Of a stretch of DNA of 47,932 nt, positions 8,397 to 17,367 are shown one piece after another. The notes beneath the pieces were generated by a model. It was not told where the DNA came from. It saw only the letters and a program-made list of their open reading frames with translations, and did not search any database. This DNA is from Tissierellia bacterium (lineage in GTDB: Bacteria; Bacillota; Clostridia; Tissierellales; Tepidimicrobiaceae), in the NCBI GenBank assembly GCA_012728725.1, contig JAAYEM010000015.1, positions 1 through 47,932 on the forward strand, given 5' to 3'. Both the position numbers and the translations under genes were made by a program. Numbering within the stretch: position 1 is the stretch's first letter; each line of letters begins with the position of its first letter.

Positions 8397-9457
8397 ACTA
8401 TAAGGAATTTATTAAAAAAGTAAAGGACAAGGATTTAGAACCTGTATATCTATTCTATGGAGATGAATATTATCTGATGGATTATACATTGAAAGCTATA
8501 AAGGATACATTTATTGATGAATCCTTTGAAGCATTAAATTATGTTGTTATGAATGGTAGTGAGGTAGGTTTTGAAAAAATACTTAATGCTTGTGAGACCC
8601 TGCCCTTTATGTCGGATAAAAGGATTGTAATAGTTAAGAATCTGCCCTTATTCCAAAGCAAAAAGGAGGCAAGTAGCCAGGGAGAATGGAATCTCCCCCC
8701 ATCTAAAAACCCATTGACCAAGTACATAGAGAGTCTAGAAGATTACATGTGCCTGATATTTTTAGAGAAGCAAAAAAGTATAAATAAATCCAATGCATTA
8801 TATAAGGCAATTAATAAAGTAGGAGATGTAGTGGAGTTTACTAAATTAAAGGGTAGAGATTTAGATAATTGGGTTAAGGGAAAATTTAAACAATATAATA
8901 AAAGTATATCTATACCTGCTATTAATTATTTTATTCAGCAATCTTCTTACCTGGATCCTAACAGAAGCAAAACTTTATATGACCTGGAAAATGAAATAAT
9001 TAAGATTTCTAACTATATGACCAATAGCCAGGAGGTTACCAAAGAAATTATAGATTTATTAATGGCCCAACCTTTAGAGATGAATATATTTAATTTGTTG
9101 AATAATATAAGTCAAAAAAATGGGGAGAATGCTATAAGACTATTTAATGAAATGTTTATGTCCAATGAACCTGTACTAAGGATATTACATATGATAGTCA
9201 GACAGATTAGAAACATGTTGCACTACAAAATGTTAAGGGAAAAGGGCTATTCTAAAGGGGAGGCCTTTAGTAAGATGGGAATATCCAAATATGAATATGA
9301 AAAAGTTTCTAGTCAAAGTAATAATTTTACCATATCCCAGTTAGAAAGAGCTATGCTTTATTGTTTAGAGGCGGATAAGACCATAAAATCCAGTTCTGCA
9401 GATTATCATAGGCTAGCTATGGAGATATTGATTAGCAATTTATGTTATCAAATATAA
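8393..9457 (+). CDS. holA: DNA polymerase III, delta subunit
   Basis: This 354-residue protein begins NYKEFIKKVKDKDLEPVYLFYGDEYYL, the typical HolA start, and has the three-part clamp-loader delta layout: a degenerate AAA+ fold (about 1-140), a lid region and a C-terminal helical collar. Delta opens the beta clamp in the clamp loader. I chose the TTG at 8393 because AAAGGAGATGG lies just upstream; a longer reading from an ATG at 8324 adds 23 glycine/lysine-rich residues unlike the family and lacks a binding site. It follows comEC and faces rpsT across a shared terminator, the same order as in B. subtilis. The start overlaps a small leader ORF. Confidence 0.9.
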   Translation: MNYKEFIKKVKDKDLEPVYLFYGDEYYLMDYTLKAIKDTFIDESFEALNYVVMNGSEVGFEKILNACETLPFMSDKRIVIVKNLPLFQSKKEASSQGEWNLPPSKNPLTKYIESLEDYMCLIFLEKQKSINKSNALYKAINKVGDVVEFTKLKGRDLDNWVKGKFKQYNKSISIPAINYFIQQSSYLDPNRSKTLYDLENEIIKISNYMTNSQEVTKEIIDLLMAQPLEMNIFNLLNNISQKNGENAIRLFNEMFMSNEPVLRILHMIVRQIRNMLHYKMLREKGYSKGEAFSKMGISKYEYEKVSSQSNNFTISQLERAMLYCLEADKTIKSSSADYHRLAMEILISNLCYQI

Positions 9458-9475
9458 TGGGAATTAATTAAACAA

Positions 9476-9500
9476 AAAACTTCGGGATTTCCGAAGTTTT
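9476..9500. terminator. Bidirectional terminator between holA and rpsT
   Basis: AAAACTTCGG pairs with CCGAAGTTTT around a 5-nt loop. Convergent genes end on either side, and A/T runs on both flanks fit termination in both directions. Confidence 0.85.
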
Positions 9501-9507
9501 ATACTTA

Positions 9508-9780
9508 TTATACTGCTTCTTCTATTCTATTTAGTTTCTTAGTTAACTTGCTAATCTTTCTTGAAGCAGCATTCTTGTGAATAACATTTTTACAAGCTGC
9601 TCTTTTTAATTTCTTATCTATAATTTTAAGTAATTCTTTAGCTTCTTCAGTATTTCCATTTTCCAATGCTAAATTAAACTTTTTAATATAAGTTTTTATT
9701 TCGGATTTTCTACTTCTATTTAGTTCGGTTCTTTTTCTAGTGGTTCGGATTCTCTTTTTTGCAGATTTAATATTTGCCAA
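9508..9780 (-). CDS. rpsT: 30S ribosomal protein S20
   Basis: This 90-residue, lysine-rich protein reads ANIKSAKKRIRTTRKR at its start and continues as the long helices of S20, which binds 16S rRNA early in small-subunit assembly. The start is a TTG at 9780: it gives the conserved M-A-N-I-K-S-A-K-K N-terminus and has AGAGGAGGTG upstream. A longer reading from an ATG at 9807 would run through the ribosome binding site. It stands alone on the minus strand between holA and gpr, as in Bacillus. The rare start codon may restrain translation, which is known for S20 in other bacteria. Confidence 0.95.
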   Translation of the reverse strand: MANIKSAKKRIRTTRKRTELNRSRKSEIKTYIKKFNLALENGNTEEAKELLKIIDKKLKRAACKNVIHKNAASRKISKLTKKLNRIEEAV

Positions 9781-9918
9781 CCATTTCACCTCCTCTAATC
9801 TTAACAAAAGTTATTTTACCATGAAGATAGAGAAAATGCAAGGATAATTAAGTTTATTATACATAAAATAAAATGGGAAAACAAAAATAAATATAAAAGT
9901 CATAAGAGGAGGAAGTAT

Positions 9919-10893
9919 ATGATAGAAATAAGAACAGATTTGGCAATTGAAAACAGGGAGTTATATAAAGAACAGAACAATAGGGAAGTACCTGGGGTAG
10001 AGGTAGAAGAGGAAAAGGGGGAGAATTATACTGTAACCAGGGTAAAAATATTAAATGAATCAGGGGAAAAAAGTATGGGTAAACCTAAAGGAATATATAT
10101 AACCATTGAGGTTCCAAAATTGAAAAATACCGACCAGGATTTAAAGGATCAAGTATCCCAGTTATTGGCAAAGGAAATTAAGGGAATAGGTATAAATGAT
10201 GAGAATACCAAAACCCTTATAGTTGGCTTGGGCAATTGGAATGTAACTCCAGATGCTCTAGGTCCCAAGGTAGTGGATAGGGTTTTGGTGACAAGGCAGT
10301 TTTTTGTTGCTTACAATAAAGATAGGGATGAAACGGTGGCAAATGTTTCTGCAATTGCTCCAGGGGTTATGGGAATTACAGGAATAGAAACGGGGGAAAT
10401 AGTTAAAGGGATAGTGGAAAAAACTAAACCAGACTTAGTGATTGCTATAGATTCATTGGCTTCTAGAAGAATGGATAGGGTTAGTACCACAATCCAGTTA
10501 ACAGATACTGGGATTACTCCTGGTAGTGGTATAGGTAATAAGAGAATTGGTCTTAATGAGGAATACTTGGGAGTGCCGGTACTTGCCATAGGAGTTCCTA
10601 CAGTTGTTGATGCTGCCACCATGGTAAATGATACTATGGATTTAATAATAGGTTCAATGAAAGAAGTGGCCCAAGTGGGAAGCCAATTTTATTCTAGTCT
10701 TGAACAGATATCTAGTGAAGATAAATATGCCCTTATTAGGGAAGTGCTAGAGCCATATATGCCCAATGTGGTAGTGACGCCTAAGGAAATTGATTTAATA
10801 ATAGATGATTTGTCAATAATAATTGCTAATGGATTAAATATGGCCCTACACCACGGAATAGAACTGAAAGATGTAAACAGATATATTAGGTAA
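9919..10893 (+). CDS. gpr: Germination protease GPR
   Basis: The protein has 324 residues and matches peptidase family A25 along its length. GPR degrades small acid-soluble spore proteins during germination. It is made as a zymogen, and the N-terminal IRTDLAIENREL holds the self-cleavage site that resembles its SASP targets. AGAGGAGG precedes the ATG. It sits directly before spoIIP, the conserved order. A forespore promoter (sigma F/G) is expected, but I could only see weak matches upstream (TACATA at 9860). Its presence marks the organism as an endospore former. Confidence 0.95.
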   Translation: MIEIRTDLAIENRELYKEQNNREVPGVEVEEEKGENYTVTRVKILNESGEKSMGKPKGIYITIEVPKLKNTDQDLKDQVSQLLAKEIKGIGINDENTKTLIVGLGNWNVTPDALGPKVVDRVLVTRQFFVAYNKDRDETVANVSAIAPGVMGITGIETGEIVKGIVEKTKPDLVIAIDSLASRRMDRVSTTIQLTDTGITPGSGIGNKRIGLNEEYLGVPVLAIGVPTVVDAATMVNDTMDLIIGSMKEVAQVGSQFYSSLEQISSEDKYALIREVLEPYMPNVVVTPKEIDLIIDDLSIIIANGLNMALHHGIELKDVNRYIR

Positions 10894-10978
10894 AAAACAC
10901 TTCCTAAACTACTATCATATATGGAGTATAAAATGAATATAATCTATGTATTGAATACATAGTTTGGGGAGTGTTTTT
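10893..10978 (+). promoter_or_regulatory. Alternative hairpins covering the spoIIP ribosome binding site
   Basis: Outer arms 10893-10911 and 10960-10978 can pair over 19 bp if two G-U pairs are allowed. The right arm contains the spoIIP binding site (GGGGAGTG) and abuts the ATG at 10979. Within the loop, 10944-10962 is a perfect 19-nt dyad (CTATGTATT-G-AATACATAG) that shares three bases with the outer right arm, so the structures compete. Transcripts reading through from gpr would have a buried spoIIP start; shorter transcripts would not. Function is inferred. Confidence 0.45.
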
Positions 10979-12151
10979 ATGAAAAGGAGGAGTAATAGTA
11001 GCAACTATATAATACTTGCCTTGGTATGTCTTATAGCCTTCCATACAGGCTCCATATTGATTAACATAGGAAGGAATAATTCAGAGATAAATATAGGTGA
11101 TGAGGCCAAGGCAGTATTTAGTCAAGAAAAAATGAAAGTTGAAAGGCATTACTTTTTTATCTCCCTTTTTAGTAGAACAAGCTCTATTATCAATTTATAT
11201 ACAAATGAACATTTTGTTGATATTAGTCAAGGGGGATATAAGGGGGACAATTTATCTATAGGGGGCAGGTTGAGTAATTTTTTCAAAGCCCAAATTCCTT
11301 GGTTTTTCTTTAAAAAGGACTTGGCCTTAACAGAGACTGGAGAAGCTAAGGAAAATATTGATATAGAAAATGATCCATCCATAATTGATGATTTTATAAT
11401 TATTGATAGGCTGGAAGAGTATGAAAACCTTATAATTATTGAGGAGACGGAAGGTGATGTATCTGCTGAAAACATACCTCCACCCTTAAATATACAGCCG
11501 TTGAAAATAGATAAAGAAAAACCCTACATTCTCATATACCATACCCACGGAACAGAATCCTACTCTTCCTTGGATAATAATATGCATCATACCACTGATA
11601 GAAATTATAATATTATCACTATAGGAGAGATCATCTGTAAAGCATTAGAAGCTAAAGGTCACAAAGTAGAGCATGTTATAAAATACCACGACATACCATC
11701 TTATAGTCAGTCTTATTCTAAATCTTTAAAGACTATAAAAGAAAAATTAGAACAAAATAGTAATTTGAAGATTTTATTAGATATCCATAGGGATGGATAT
11801 GACCATAAGGATCCGGATATCATTAAAAATATGGAAAACCTTTTAAATAAGACTAAAATAAATATAAATGGAAAGGAAGTAGCTACTTTTTTCCTGGTTA
11901 TAGGACCAGATTCCCCAAATAGTGAAGCTGTCTTAAACTTTGCAAAATATATCAAGGCAGTTTCAGATGTTTTATATCCTGGATTATGTACAGGCATTAT
12001 GATAAAACCAGTAGGAAAATATAATCAATTTCTATCAGATTATTCAGCTTTAATAGAAGTAGGTAGCAACTTAAACACTATGGAGGAGGCTAGGGAGACA
12101 GCTAGCTTGCTAGGGGATATATTAAGTGTAGTAATAGAAAATATTCAATAG
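10979..12151 (+). CDS. spoIIP: Stage II sporulation protein P (peptidoglycan amidase/endopeptidase)
   Basis: The protein has 390 residues: a basic N-terminus, one membrane helix (about 10-30, YIILALVCLIAFHTGSILI), a variable linker and the SpoIIP catalytic domain from about 175, opening with YILIYHTHGTESY. Later conserved pieces include LLDIHRDG and LIEVGSN near the end. SpoIIP works with SpoIID and SpoIIM to thin the septal wall during engulfment. I took the ATG at 10979, which has GGGGAGTG upstream, rather than a TTG at 10964. The start lies in a dyad with the gpr stop region. A mother-cell sigma E promoter is expected, but I could not place one confidently. Confidence 0.93.
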   Translation: MKRRSNSSNYIILALVCLIAFHTGSILINIGRNNSEINIGDEAKAVFSQEKMKVERHYFFISLFSRTSSIINLYTNEHFVDISQGGYKGDNLSIGGRLSNFFKAQIPWFFFKKDLALTETGEAKENIDIENDPSIIDDFIIIDRLEEYENLIIIEETEGDVSAENIPPPLNIQPLKIDKEKPYILIYHTHGTESYSSLDNNMHHTTDRNYNIITIGEIICKALEAKGHKVEHVIKYHDIPSYSQSYSKSLKTIKEKLEQNSNLKILLDIHRDGYDHKDPDIIKNMENLLNKTKININGKEVATFFLVIGPDSPNSEAVLNFAKYIKAVSDVLYPGLCTGIMIKPVGKYNQFLSDYSALIEVGSNLNTMEEARETASLLGDILSVVIENIQ

Positions 12152-12216
12152 TTGCTTTTATTTATTTTTAAAGGATGGTATAATAAGAACACAGCTATAA
12201 GATGGGAGGAACTGTT

Positions 12217-12762
12217 ATGGGAGAAGAAAAGAAGAATGTGAAGAGCGAAGTTATGGAATGGATAAAAAGTATATTATTAGCTGTTGTGATAGCTGTATTG
12301 ATAAAGACATTTATATTTAATACCACTTATGTATTAGGCAATTCCATGTATCCCACCTTACATGAAAGGGACAGACTATTAGCCAATAAAATACCTTTGT
12401 ATTTTTCAGGACCTAAAAGAGGAGAAATAGTTGTAATAAAAGCACCAGATGCGGAAAATAAGGATTATATAAAGCGGGTAATAGGTATTGGTGGAGACAC
12501 AGTGGCTATAATCGACGGTAAAGTTTATCTAAATGGAAGATTACTCCAAGAGGATTATATAGAAAAAGGTGCCTATACCCATGTATACGAGGATAATTAT
12601 TGGGAAGTGCCGGAGGGCTATATATTCGTATTAGGAGATAATAGGGAGGAAGGGGCTAGTAAAGACAGCAGATATTTTGGATGTGTACCTGTAGAAAATG
12701 TAAAAGGGATAGCTAGTTTTAGATACTTTCCCTTTGATTATAGGTTTGGGAAAATAAAATAG
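12217..12762 (+). CDS. lepB: Type I signal peptidase
   Basis: The protein has 181 residues. One N-terminal membrane helix (SILLAVVIAVLIKTFIF) is followed by the catalytic serine in GNSMYPTL and the catalytic lysine in DYIKRVIG, then the GDN and SRYFG boxes of family S26. It cleaves signal peptides on the outer face of the membrane. The ATG at 12217 fits the GGGAGGA upstream; an ATG at 12202 would overlap that site. An extended -10 (TGGTATAAT, 12176-12184) suggests its own promoter. lepB is not in this place in B. subtilis, so this is a lineage-specific insertion in the conserved gene order. Confidence 0.95.
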   Translation: MGEEKKNVKSEVMEWIKSILLAVVIAVLIKTFIFNTTYVLGNSMYPTLHERDRLLANKIPLYFSGPKRGEIVVIKAPDAENKDYIKRVIGIGGDTVAIIDGKVYLNGRLLQEDYIEKGAYTHVYEDNYWEVPEGYIFVLGDNREEGASKDSRYFGCVPVENVKGIASFRYFPFDYRFGKIK

Positions 12763-12806
12763 AATAATATTACAAAGAATTAGGAACAATAATCTGGGTG
12801 GTATTA

Positions 12807-13055
12807 TTGGGAACTAGAATGGAAAGAAGAAAACAGTTAAAAGCACAAAGAAGAAAGAAATTTTGTAAAGGCATAATACTATTATCTACACTATTGATAC
12901 TATATTTTGGAATAAAGGTGGTAAATGAAACTATCATTTACTTAGGTTATATGGAAAATCCTACTATATTTAGTTTAAATATAAGGAAAAAAGAATTAAA
13001 TTTGTTTGGGAAAAATTATTTTATCGATTTAAATATATTGAAAAAAAACTATTAA
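12807..13055 (+). CDS. Small single-pass membrane protein, unknown function
   Basis: About 82 residues: a strongly basic start (ERRKQLKAQRRKKF), one hydrophobic helix (GIILLSTLLILYFGI) and a polar tail of about 45 residues. The basic start predicts a cytoplasmic N-terminus with the tail outside. I know no family. Start choice is uncertain: TTG at 12807 has GGGTGG at fair spacing, ATG at 12819 gives the cleanest N-terminus (MERRKQ) with a weak GGGA, and GTG at 12798 has no binding site. It follows lepB closely and ends in a terminator, so it is probably cotranscribed with lepB. Confidence 0.6.
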   Translation: MGTRMERRKQLKAQRRKKFCKGIILLSTLLILYFGIKVVNETIIYLGYMENPTIFSLNIRKKELNLFGKNYFIDLNILKKNY

Positions 13056-13079
13056 AAGACCAGTATTTTCTGGTCTTTT
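13054..13079 (+). terminator. Rho-independent terminator after the lepB unit
   Basis: AAAAGACCAG pairs with CTGGTCTTTT around a 6-nt loop, directly at the stop codon of the small membrane protein gene and before the lepA promoter. Confidence 0.88.
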
Positions 13080-13081
13080 GT

Positions 13082-13110
13082 TTTACTTCTAAAAGCATAT
13101 CTGTTATAAT
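13082..13110 (+). promoter_or_regulatory. Candidate sigma A promoter for lepA
   Basis: TTTACT (13082-13087), a 17-bp spacer and TATAAT (13105-13110) with the extended element TGTTATAAT. It follows the terminator and precedes lepA by about 40 bp. Confidence 0.6.
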
Positions 13111-13149
13111 TATAGTTTAGAGTTATTGAACTTCTTAAGGAGGAAGGAT

Positions 13150-14970
13150 ATGCAGATTGATAAACAGATCAAGCAAAGCAATGTGAGAAACTTTTCTATA
13201 ATTGCCCATATAGACCATGGAAAATCTACCCTAGCAGATAGGCTTATAGAAAAAACGGGACTATTAACCTCTAGGCAGATGCAGGATCAAATCCTCGATA
13301 GCATGGACTTGGAAAGGGAAAGAGGTATAACCATTAAATTAAAAAATGTAAGGCTTACCTATAAAGCCAAGGACGGAGAAGAATATATATTAAACCTAAT
13401 AGATACTCCTGGCCATGTAGATTTTACTTATGAAGTTTCTAGGTCTTTAGCAGCTTGCGAAGGAGCTCTGCTAATAATAGATGCTACTCAAGGAATAGAG
13501 GCTCAAACCTTAGCCAATGTATATTTAGCCCTAGAACAGGATTTAGAAATTGTACCTATAATAAATAAGATAGACCTACCTAGTGCTAGGCCAGAGGAAG
13601 TCAAAAAAGAAATAGAAGAGATCATAGGTATAGATGCATCAGATGCCCCTTTAATATCAGCCAAGGACGGAATTAATATAGAGGATGTATTAGAGGCAAT
13701 AGTAAACAAAATTCCAGCTCCTAAAGGGGATATTAATGCACCTTTAAAAGCATTAATTTTTGATTCCTATTATGATACCTATAAAGGAGTTGTATCCTAT
13801 ATTAGGGTATTTGATGGGGTAATAAGGCCAGGTATGGAGATAAGGATGATGTCATCTAATAAACACTATGAGGTAACGGAAGTTGGAGTAACTACATCTG
13901 GGCAAAAGCCAGTAAAGGAGCTTAAAGCTGGGGATGTTGGATATCTTGTAGCTAATATAAAAAATGTTAAGGATGCTAGAGTAGGGGATACAATTACAGA
14001 CCACAACAATCCAACAGCCAACCCCCTTCCAGGTTATAAGAAGGTAGTACCCATGGTGTATTGCGGTATTTATCCAGCAGAGGGAGAGGATTATAATTCA
14101 GTAAGAGATGCTTTAGAGAAACTTCAAGTAAATGATGCCAGTTTAGTATTTGAACCTGAAACTTCTGCAGCCCTAGGATTTGGTTTTAGATGTGGATTTT
14201 TAGGATTACTCCATATGGAGATAATCCAAGAAAGATTGGAAAGGGAATTTGATTTAAATATAGTTACCACTGCCCCCAGTGTAATATACAAAATAAAAAC
14301 AAAATCTGGAGAATTGCTATCAATCCAAAATCCCACCAATATGCCTGATGCTACTGAGATTGAATATATGGAAGAGCCTATAGTAGCAGCGTCCATTATG
14401 ACCCCAACAGACTATGTAGGTGCAGTAATGGAACTTTGTCAAAACAGGCGAGGGGTATTTAAGAATATGGAATATTTAGAAGAAACCAGAGTATTGATAC
14501 ATTATGATCTACCCTTAAATGAAGTAATATACGATTTTTTTGATGCACTAAAATCAAGGACTAGGGGTTATGCTTCCTTAGATTATGAATTAAAAGGATA
14601 TCAGCGGTCTGAATTGGTTAAATTGGACATATTGATTAATGGGGAATTAGTAGATGCACTTTCCATTATAGTTCATAAAGATAAAGCCTATGCTCGAGGC
14701 AGGAATATTGCCGAAAAGCTAAAAGAGGAGATACCAAGGCATCAATTTGCAATCCCTATACAGGCGGCCATTGGTTCTAAAATAATTGCTCGGGAAACGG
14801 TAAAAGCTTTAAGGAAAGATGTATTGGCCAAATGTTATGGTGGGGATATCACTAGGAAGAAGAAATTACTTGAAAAACAAAAGGAAGGCAAGAAGCGCAT
14901 GAGGCAAATTGGATCAGTAGAAGTACCTCAAGAAGCCTTTCTAGCTGTATTAAAATATGATGATAAGTAG
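13150..14970 (+). CDS. lepA: Elongation factor 4 (LepA), ribosome GTPase
   Basis: The protein has 606 residues. The GTPase domain opens with [19 protein letters not shown] (G1), with DTPGHVDF (G3) and NKIDLP (G4). EF-G-like domains II-IV follow, then the LepA-specific C-terminal domain ([51 protein letters not shown]). It binds ribosomes and influences initiation and stalled elongation. The ATG at 13150 follows AAGGAGGAAGG; the TTG at 13126 is less likely. Full family length, no defects. It stands before hemW, the usual order. Confidence 0.97.
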   Translation: MQIDKQIKQSNVRNFSIIAHIDHGKSTLADRLIEKTGLLTSRQMQDQILDSMDLERERGITIKLKNVRLTYKAKDGEEYILNLIDTPGHVDFTYEVSRSLAACEGALLIIDATQGIEAQTLANVYLALEQDLEIVPIINKIDLPSARPEEVKKEIEEIIGIDASDAPLISAKDGINIEDVLEAIVNKIPAPKGDINAPLKALIFDSYYDTYKGVVSYIRVFDGVIRPGMEIRMMSSNKHYEVTEVGVTTSGQKPVKELKAGDVGYLVANIKNVKDARVGDTITDHNNPTANPLPGYKKVVPMVYCGIYPAEGEDYNSVRDALEKLQVNDASLVFEPETSAALGFGFRCGFLGLLHMEIIQERLEREFDLNIVTTAPSVIYKIKTKSGELLSIQNPTNMPDATEIEYMEEPIVAASIMTPTDYVGAVMELCQNRRGVFKNMEYLEETRVLIHYDLPLNEVIYDFFDALKSRTRGYASLDYELKGYQRSELVKLDILINGELVDALSIIVHKDKAYARGRNIAEKLKEEIPRHQFAIPIQAAIGSKIIARETVKALRKDVLAKCYGGDITRKKKLLEKQKEGKKRMRQIGSVEVPQEAFLAVLKYDDK

Positions 14971-14975
14971 ACAGA

Positions 14976-14998
14976 TAATGCACACTCAGTGTGCATTA
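14976..14998. repeat. 23-nt palindrome between lepA and hemW
   Basis: TAATGCACACT (14976-14986) and AGTGTGCATTA (14988-14998) are perfect complements around one C. No T run follows, so it is not a standard terminator. It could be an operator for a dimeric regulator of hemW or a processing hairpin. Only the symmetry is seen. Confidence 0.6.
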
Positions 14999-15021
14999 AG
15001 TCATATATGGGAGGAATTTTA

Positions 15022-16158
15022 TTGAAGGAATTGGGAGTATATATTCATATTCCATTTTGTAGTAGCAAGTGTTATTATTGTGATTTTGTATCCTTTTCCA
15101 ATCAAGACTATAAAATAGCAGGATATATAGACTATTTGAAAAGGGAAATGGATTTATATAAGGAATACTTGAAGGATTATACAGTTAAGACCATATTCAT
15201 AGGTGGGGGAACTCCTTCCTATTTAGAAGGTCATTTTATAGTTGAAATATTGGAACACCTGGATAAAAACTTTAATTTAAAGCAGGTGGAGGAAATAACG
15301 ATAGAAGCTAATCCAGGAACCCTGAATGGGAAAAAATTATATCAGTATAAGGGAGCTGGAATTAATAGGATAAGTTTAGGAGTTCAATCCTTAAATGATA
15401 GGCTTTTAAAATCCCTAGGTAGGAGTCATACTTCAATGGATTTTTTTAGAAATTATGAACTAATAAGGGAAATGGGATTTAATAATATCAATGTAGATTT
15501 AATATTTGGACTACCAGACCAAACCATAGAAGATTGTATAAATACACTTAAAAAGGTAATTGATTTAGGGGTAGAACACATTTCCTACTATAGTTTAATT
15601 TTAGAAGAGAATACAATGATGAAAAAATGGTACCAGGAAGGACGAATCCAACTTCCCCAGGAGGAAATAGAAAGACAGATGTATCATAGGGGAATAGACC
15701 TTCTTAAGGATTCAGGTTATAAGCACTATGAGATTTCAAACTTTTCCAAAGAGGGATTTGAGTGTAAGCATAACCTCTTTTATTGGAAACTAAAGCCTTA
15801 TATAGGCTTAGGAATTGGAGCCCATTCCAATATTAGCAATAAAAGGTTTTGGAACCATAGTGATTTTAAGTATTATTATAATAGTTTAGATCAAGGAAAG
15901 ATCCCCATATCTGGGGAGGAGATTATAGATAAGGATATGGAAATTGCTGAATATATGATATTAGGCTTAAGGCTAGTAAAGGGTATAAACAAGAAAGAAT
16001 TTGCTAATAGGTTTAAATTAAACATAGAAGATATATATAAGGGGGTACTGGATAAACATGAGAAAGGGGGCTTACTGTATACAGACCATGAATGGGTAAG
16101 ATTTACTCCTAAAGGTTTAGACCTATCCAATTTGGTATATGTAGATTTGTTGCCTTAG
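15022..16158 (+). CDS. hemW: Radical SAM heme chaperone HemW-like protein
   Basis: The protein has 378 residues and starts KELGVYIHIPFCSSKCYYCDF, with the radical SAM cluster cysteines at about 13, 17 and 20. GGGTPSYL and the HemN C-terminal domain follow. Proteins of this type were long labelled oxygen-independent coproporphyrinogen oxidase, but those with this CxxxCxxC pattern and length are HemW heme chaperones rather than HemN. The TTG at 15022 has GGGAGGA upstream and gives the family N-terminus; an ATG at 14989 lies within the palindrome and is unlikely. It follows lepA and precedes hrcA. Confidence 0.9.
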   Translation: MKELGVYIHIPFCSSKCYYCDFVSFSNQDYKIAGYIDYLKREMDLYKEYLKDYTVKTIFIGGGTPSYLEGHFIVEILEHLDKNFNLKQVEEITIEANPGTLNGKKLYQYKGAGINRISLGVQSLNDRLLKSLGRSHTSMDFFRNYELIREMGFNNINVDLIFGLPDQTIEDCINTLKKVIDLGVEHISYYSLILEENTMMKKWYQEGRIQLPQEEIERQMYHRGIDLLKDSGYKHYEISNFSKEGFECKHNLFYWKLKPYIGLGIGAHSNISNKRFWNHSDFKYYYNSLDQGKIPISGEEIIDKDMEIAEYMILGLRLVKGINKKEFANRFKLNIEDIYKGVLDKHEKGGLLYTDHEWVRFTPKGLDLSNLVYVDLLP

Positions 16159-16179
16159 AAATATATTCAAAAAAGGGTA

Positions 16180-16240
16180 TTGACAAGGGACTTTAGTTTA
16201 TGATAATTTTATGTTAGCACTCAAGGCTTAAGAGTGCTAA
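16180..16240 (+). promoter_or_regulatory. hrcA promoter with CIRCE operator
   Basis: TTGACA (16180-16185), 16 bp, GATAAT (16202-16207). Just downstream is a perfect CIRCE element, TTAGCACTC-N9-GAGTGCTAA (16214-16240). HrcA binds CIRCE and represses the operon until heat stress titrates GroEL, which HrcA needs for folding. The location at the transcript start fits repression of hrcA-grpE-dnaK. Confidence 0.95.
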
Positions 16241-16271
16241 CAACATGTGAGTGTGGACTGAGGTGGAAAAT

Positions 16272-17309
16272 ATGTTGGATGATAGAAAAATAAAGGTCCT
16301 CTATGCAGTTATTGATAGCTATTTAATCAGTGCAGAGCCTATAGGATCAAGAACTCTGTCAAAACAATACAATTTAGGTGTAAGTTCAGCAACCATAAGA
16401 AATGAGATGTCCGATTTGGAAGAATTAGGCTACCTGAATAAACCTCATACATCTGCTGGAAGGGTACCTTCTGATAAGGCTTATAGATTGTATGTAAACG
16501 AGATACTTAAAAAAGAAAAAATAAAGATTGATATAGAGAAAAAAGAAGAAATAAAAAGGATATTAACTAAAGAGTCAAAAGAGATAGATCAATTGATTCA
16601 AAATGCTGCAAGGATACTATCTGCCATAACCAAATATACTTCAATAGCTATATCACCTCAATTGAAGAAAATAAAATTAAAACACATACAATTAATACCT
16701 ATAGATGATATGGAAATATTAATGGTTATAGTTAGTGATACAGGTATTGTCAAAAATACTATCCTTAGGGTTAAACAAAACATACCAGCTGATCAGCTAA
16801 ATACAATATCTAATTTTTTGAATATTAAATTGAAGGGCTTAACCTTTGATGAAATAGGGAAAACAATGGGAGATGTAATATTTAAGGAAATGTATGAATT
16901 TAAGGAAGTAATAGACAGTATTATTCCTTTAATCAACCAATCCCTCAAGGATATGGATAATGTGGAAGTGTATGCTGATGGGGTTACAAAAATATTTGAT
17001 TTCCCTGAATATAAGGACATAGATAAGGCAAAAGCTTTTATTTCTTTTATTGAAGATAAGGAACAGATAGCAAATTTGCTCTTAGACAACTCCTTGCAAA
17101 ACGGCCTTGAAATAACAATAGGTGAGGAAAATATTTATGATCCATTAAAGGATTGTAGTTTGATAACTGCAACTTATAAGCTGGATGGTAAAACTATTGG
17201 TAAAATAGGCGTGGTTGGCCCCACCAGGATGGACTATATAACAGCCATAAAGGCATTAAGGCTGTTTTCAATAAATTTAACAGAGATACTTGAAATGTTT
17301 TCAAGATAA
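16272..17309 (+). CDS. hrcA: Heat-inducible transcription repressor HrcA
   Basis: The protein has 345 residues. The N-terminal winged helix is intact (LYAVIDSYLISAEPIGSRTL, then SATIRNEMSDLEELGYL and the wing residues PHTSAGRVPSDKAYRLYV). The GAF-like dimerisation region and C-terminal IGVVGPTRMDY signature follow. It represses its own operon through the CIRCE element 31 bp upstream. The ATG at 16272 follows GAGGTGG; a GTG at 16251 is in frame but overlaps less convincing context. It is the first gene of hrcA-grpE-dnaK. Confidence 0.96.
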   Translation: MLDDRKIKVLYAVIDSYLISAEPIGSRTLSKQYNLGVSSATIRNEMSDLEELGYLNKPHTSAGRVPSDKAYRLYVNEILKKEKIKIDIEKKEEIKRILTKESKEIDQLIQNAARILSAITKYTSIAISPQLKKIKLKHIQLIPIDDMEILMVIVSDTGIVKNTILRVKQNIPADQLNTISNFLNIKLKGLTFDEIGKTMGDVIFKEMYEFKEVIDSIIPLINQSLKDMDNVEVYADGVTKIFDFPEYKDIDKAKAFISFIEDKEQIANLLLDNSLQNGLEITIGEENIYDPLKDCSLITATYKLDGKTIGKIGVVGPTRMDYITAIKALRLFSINLTEILEMFSR

Positions 17310-17367
17310 ATATAGTATAATTAACGTTTACTCTATGCAAATCAAATAGCAAGTAAAGGGTGATAAA

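Noticed and set aside
9860-9890. Sigma G-like promoter for gpr (TACATA plus a CAAAAATA-like -10)
   Set aside because: The -10 fits poorly and the spacing is off, so I did not list it as a feature.
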